Source: Laccaria trichodermophora (lineage: Eukaryota; Basidiomycota; Agaricomycetes; Agaricales; Hydnangiaceae). From it: a DNA stretch of 64,000 bases. The stretch's first letter is position 1, and each line of letters begins with the position of its first letter. The stretch covers positions 682,001 to 746,000 of the forward strand of contig JACTVC010000027.1 of NCBI GenBank assembly GCA_018417955.1, in the 5' to 3' direction. The notes beneath the pieces are model-generated. The model had not been told where the DNA came from and did not search any database. It saw nothing but the letters and a program-made list of their open reading frames with translations. The translations under genes and the position numbers were made by a program. This document shows, in pieces, positions 60,523 through 64,000 of this stretch.

Positions 60523-60724
60523 CAGTGTGACAAACCATAACATGTTGGCTGGTCTTGCTCTGAGGCTTGTGCTTTGTTCTCTTCTTCTAATCATTGACTA
60601 CAGCTATAAGCTATGACAGATTGTCATCAGGATATGAAGCCTTCTAAGGTCACGAAGGTATGAACAGGGGAAAATTGCCTTTCTGCCCTCTGAAGCCGTT
60701 ACTGTGCTGGATAGTTTGCATGGA

Positions 60725-61684
60725 CATCAGCAAGTTAACAATTTACTTTCTGGCTTTTAGCTGCTTTTTAGCTTGCAACCAGCTGAAAAGTGTAAAAGCT
60801 GGAAAGCTAATCTACCAAAAATATGACATCCTAGCAGATCTCAAGAAACACTTAGATTACAAAAAAACTACAATACTAATATACCTCAAACCCCCTCCAC
60901 CACTCAGACCTATCTTCCCTTCAGATTCTCAGCAACAAACGGCCTGAGCTGTCAAGGAATTGAGTGGCACACACTATGAGAGAGGGAAGGAGAACTCTGT
61001 ACTGGCAGTCCATGGATGGAATAGGTCATGCTACAGCATTGAGGAGTGGTGTCGTCTCTGGCAGCATACAGAGTCTGAGGATGTTGCAGAAGTTGGTGAA
61101 GGGGTGGTGATGGTAAGAAGGAAGAGATGTTGGACCGTGACGACATGGTGGCTGATGGCAGCACCACGTGAGTTGAATATTTGTTCAATACAGCCAAACA
61201 CCTCCACGTCACATTCTTCTCTTCAACTCTCATCTACCAGCCTTCCCTCTACCCCACTTGGTCTGCTGCGTGTACCATGCAGGTGCTGCTGCATTTCCTG
61301 AAATCATAGCATGCAGTCACATCGTGTTTTGGACACTTGTCAATGTTGATGATGGATTGCGACAGGTTCAGGAGGCAATCTGGTGTGTCATTCCATATTC
61401 TTGAATTTTCCTCTTATAAATTTCCCTCTGACAGATTCTCTATGCATCTCTCTAAGATAGGCAGATTTCCATGAAGTTGGGTATACTATGTAGTTCAGTA
61501 ATTTGCACTTTAGTTGCTAGTTTTGCCTCGATTGCTCTTTTCCGTGACTTTTTCAACTTTTTCGTTTGCTCGCCAATAGCTGCTTTTCACAAAATTTGGC
61601 CTGGCTTTTTAACTTGCGGCTTTTCCGCCTTTTTTGACTTGTAGTGACTTGCACAAGTCGAAAAAAGTAAAACGTGAAAGTCCC
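60725..61684 (-). repeat. 960-bp inverted repeat, right copy
   Basis: Reverse complement of 56323-57282, and identical as far as I compared. Its right side abuts the plus-strand 3' part of the broken paralogue. Confidence 0.85.
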
Positions 61685-62035
61685 GATGCTGTCGCTATTA
61701 CTTTCCTCATACTCATAATTCTCTCACAGCGGACTACCATAGAGATGGAGACAGTAACCCATCATGAAGAAACCCTAACGTTTACGAACTGTAAATATCA
61801 GGGCAGTGAGACGGACTTTGATCTCGATGTGGAAGCGGAAGGAAGTTTTTAAGGTGTCAAATTCTTTATAGGACAGTATTATTGTTGACCTGCTCCTTTC
61901 GGCGCACCCACCAGAGATCAATAGTTTTGATACTGTACGTTAGAAAAAGTACAGACCTTTGGAAACAAGAGAAATCAGAAGAGAGTTAAGCATCATATCA
62001 TTTCACATAAATTTTACAAGTCCTCGAATCATTGT
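61685..62035 (+). pseudogene. 3' part of the decayed paralogue, separated by inversion
   Basis: Matches 51386-51910 of the intact gene: the end of the penultimate intron, the last exon (61744-61851, ending DFDLDVEAEGSF) and the 3' flank. About 170 bp present in the live gene (51430-51604) is missing. Joining GCCCT at the end of the minus-strand part to GATGCTGTCGC here restores an alignment with the live gene without gain or loss of a base. Confidence 0.85.
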
Positions 62036-62207
62036 TTCACTTCCCGGGTGACAGCGCAGAGTCAGCAGTATTACTGCACTGTTCTGGATGACTGTTTCAA
62101 TGTTCGAGCGTAGAAAATGATAATAGTAATGAGCCGCAATAATGGGAATAAATATACCGACTAATGTAAACTAGGTACATACGTACGATGTTTCTAAATA
62201 AATCCAC

Positions 62208-64000
62208 TCACGAACTTGAAAACGCAGCCGCTTGAACATTGTAGAGTTCCGCATATCTACCATTCTCCTCCTCAATCAATTCCGCATGAGTGCCTTGCTG
62301 AACTACTTTCCCTCCATCGATGCATCTGTCTCCAAGAACATTTAATATCCTTATAAAACGAATGAACAAGAATAAGGAACCCACAAAATCATATCAGCAT
62401 CTTTCACAATGGTTCCAAACCGATGCGTCACAAAAACCATCGTCTTCCCATTTCCTATCTCACGAAAACGTTCAAATAAATCACGTTCAGCGATAGAGTC
62501 TAACGCAGATGTCGGCTCATCCAATATCACAAGTTTAACATCACCATGCTTCACCCGCATAATTGTCCGCGACCTATAAAAAAGCAAAACGTCAAGAGCG
62601 AAATCATGATATATTCACGAATGACACGTACGCGATAATCCGTTGCCTCTCACCAGCAGAAATAGTGATGTTACTCAACGCAGGCGAATGGAGATCCAAT
62701 TCCCTGAGCGCAGCTTCCCCAATTTCTCCATTCCCACACCCGCGCAAACTCTGCCCGAGAACCCGACAAGGATTCAGAATGGCATCCTGCCCTAGTCGCT
62801 GAACAACGTCATACGCCCCCCCAAGTCGCGCGGCTTCCTCAATCTTTTCGGTGACGTCACTCAATTCGAAGCCACAATCACCTAACCCCATCAATATATT
62901 CTCGCGTAACGACACGGGGAAAATATCTTCGGACGATGTCATGAACGCCATAGAACGGCGTAAATGGCGGCTATCATATTCGTGCACGGGATGGTCGTCG
63001 ATTTCGATTTCACCCGCGCATGCACACGAGAGTCCGGCGATGAGCTTGAGGAGGGAGGTCTTGCCGCTGCCGTTGACGCCCACGAGGACGACGAGTTGTC
63101 CGGGCTCAATGGTGAGGGAGACGTTGCTGACGCTGGGACGATTTTGGCAACCTAGGTAGTGAAATGATACATTTCTGAGCCAAAGAATAAGGGAATAAAA
63201 ACTGCGTGGGTGAAGTTACAAAGGCTAGTACGCACTTCATGGATATTTTCATTCCTTCATTTGAGCTGAGAACGGGGTCAGGATACGTCCGCATCGGTTT
63301 AAGTATTCGTGAGTTAGACTGGATGACTTTGAAAAGCTTCTCGGCTTTGATCATAATGTCCCAAAGGGGGGCTGGGTCGCCTGCCCCTCCGAGACAGTCA
63401 ATACTTTGTTTTAGCGTGCAAGTGATATATTGGAAAAGGACCATCTTCAACAAAGACGCCGGAAATGACGAGAACGAAAGGAATAATGCATAAAGAGCCT
63501 GAGGGCCGATAAGCTATATTTTTACGCCAGAGGCAGAATAAAACATACCATAGGATGGTCGATAACCAAACTGCGCATGAAAGACCAATACCAAGGTGGT
63601 TGAAGATGACAAGCAAGGTTTAATGTATTCGCTTTTACGACCCCAAGTGAGTCGGACGTGTCCTTGAATTCTGAAAAGGTTATCAGATTAAATTTGATTC
63701 ATTTTCAGGCAGAGAAAATACCAGTTTGCAGATATGAACTCAGCCCATCTTTGGCGATCGTTTCTCGATAGTTTTCATCGAATATCATCGTATAAAGCGT
63801 TCCTAGCCGGTGATAGTGCTTATTCGTCGTCCAGAAAGTATAACCTGTAGCATTGAAGCATGAGCGGCAAAACTCCAAGTAGATAATCTAGATGACAGTG
63901 TACCAGCTCCTCCGACGCCATTCGACGGAGCCAGAAACATGACTCCCAAAAACAAAACACAAAGTGTGGACAAAAGTTCCGCGTCCGGACTGCCCGTCTG
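62208..64000 (-). CDS. ABC transporter (half-transporter type), 3' part; continues past the window
   Basis: Seven exons are visible: 63904-64000 (open at the right edge), 63722-63844, 63549-63670, 63236-63498, 62632-63174, 62385-62573, 62208-62325. Exon phases match throughout. The membrane part includes QPPWYWSFMRSLVIDHPM and LLKMVLFQYITCTLKQSID. The nucleotide-binding domain has Walker A GVNGSGKTS, Walker B VKLVILDEPTSALD with its D-loop, and the switch His in VFVTHRF. The signature is ISAGERQR instead of LSGGQ, and the usual Q-loop glutamine is replaced (MTSSEDIFP). The end reads GTHAELIEEENGRYAELYNV. Substrate unknown. It resembles ABCB/HlyB-type proteins of basidiomycetes. The 5' end is outside the window. 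Confidence 0.88.

Noticed and set aside
1..64000. CRISPR arrays, prokaryotic operons or phage genes
   Set aside because: Spliceosomal introns throughout, eukaryotic gene families only, and no regularly spaced short repeats with unique spacers.

Overview
This window is nuclear DNA of a filamentous basidiomycete, most likely an Agaricomycete. The intact genes have many short introns (about 43-90 nt, GT..AG). They include protein families that I recognise as mushroom-wide: single-pass and multi-pass membrane proteins of unknown role, and a Plavaka-type transposase. All calls come from reading the sequence. No database search was run.

The window has three compartments. From 1 to about 26.3 kb it is repeat-dominated and strongly CpG-poor. 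It holds a Plavaka transposase relic (about 600-5490) broken by a foldback element (1000-2414) and an ATTCC-rich hAT-like element (about 2605-4051), a relic of a multicopy gene family (about 7250-9960), an F-box-like relic (about 10650-11640), and a long minus-strand array of tRNA-like units (11871-26348). Elements are stacked inside that array. One hAT-like element (12235-14623) carries a second one (12517-13539). Another (15941-20950) carries a complete non-autonomous LTR element (16302-20174). Target-site duplications are readable at every level. Truncated copies of the 3' end of the proteasome gene rpn7 are interspersed in the array.

From 26.4 to 46 kb lies a CpG-rich gene island: rpn7 (-) and rpn6 (+) head to head, tRNA-Ser(TGA), two membrane proteins (31885-33453 and 35273-36373, both +), AP endonuclease apn1 (+), Golgi tethering subunit cog6 (-), and a membrane-anchored GH5 exo-beta-1,3-glucanase (-). 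Exon chains were built by hand. For every complete gene the summed exon length is a multiple of three.

From 46 kb to the right end repeats return: minisatellites, a MITE (52635-53227), a hAT-like element (59109-60045) and two solo LTRs. One intact ten-exon membrane-protein gene (50200-51712) survives. A decayed paralogue of it is cut in two (57283-58945 minus, 61685-62035 plus) between two identical 960-bp inverted repeats, which is best explained by an inversion. The window ends in the 3' part of an ABC transporter gene (-).

The most notable signals are the inversion-split paralogue, the TE nest with exact duplications, the tRNA-like array that carries copies of the rpn7 3' end, and the CpG-to-TpG/CpA decay that separates dead copies from the live gene. 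I did not find an obviously new enzymatic system.
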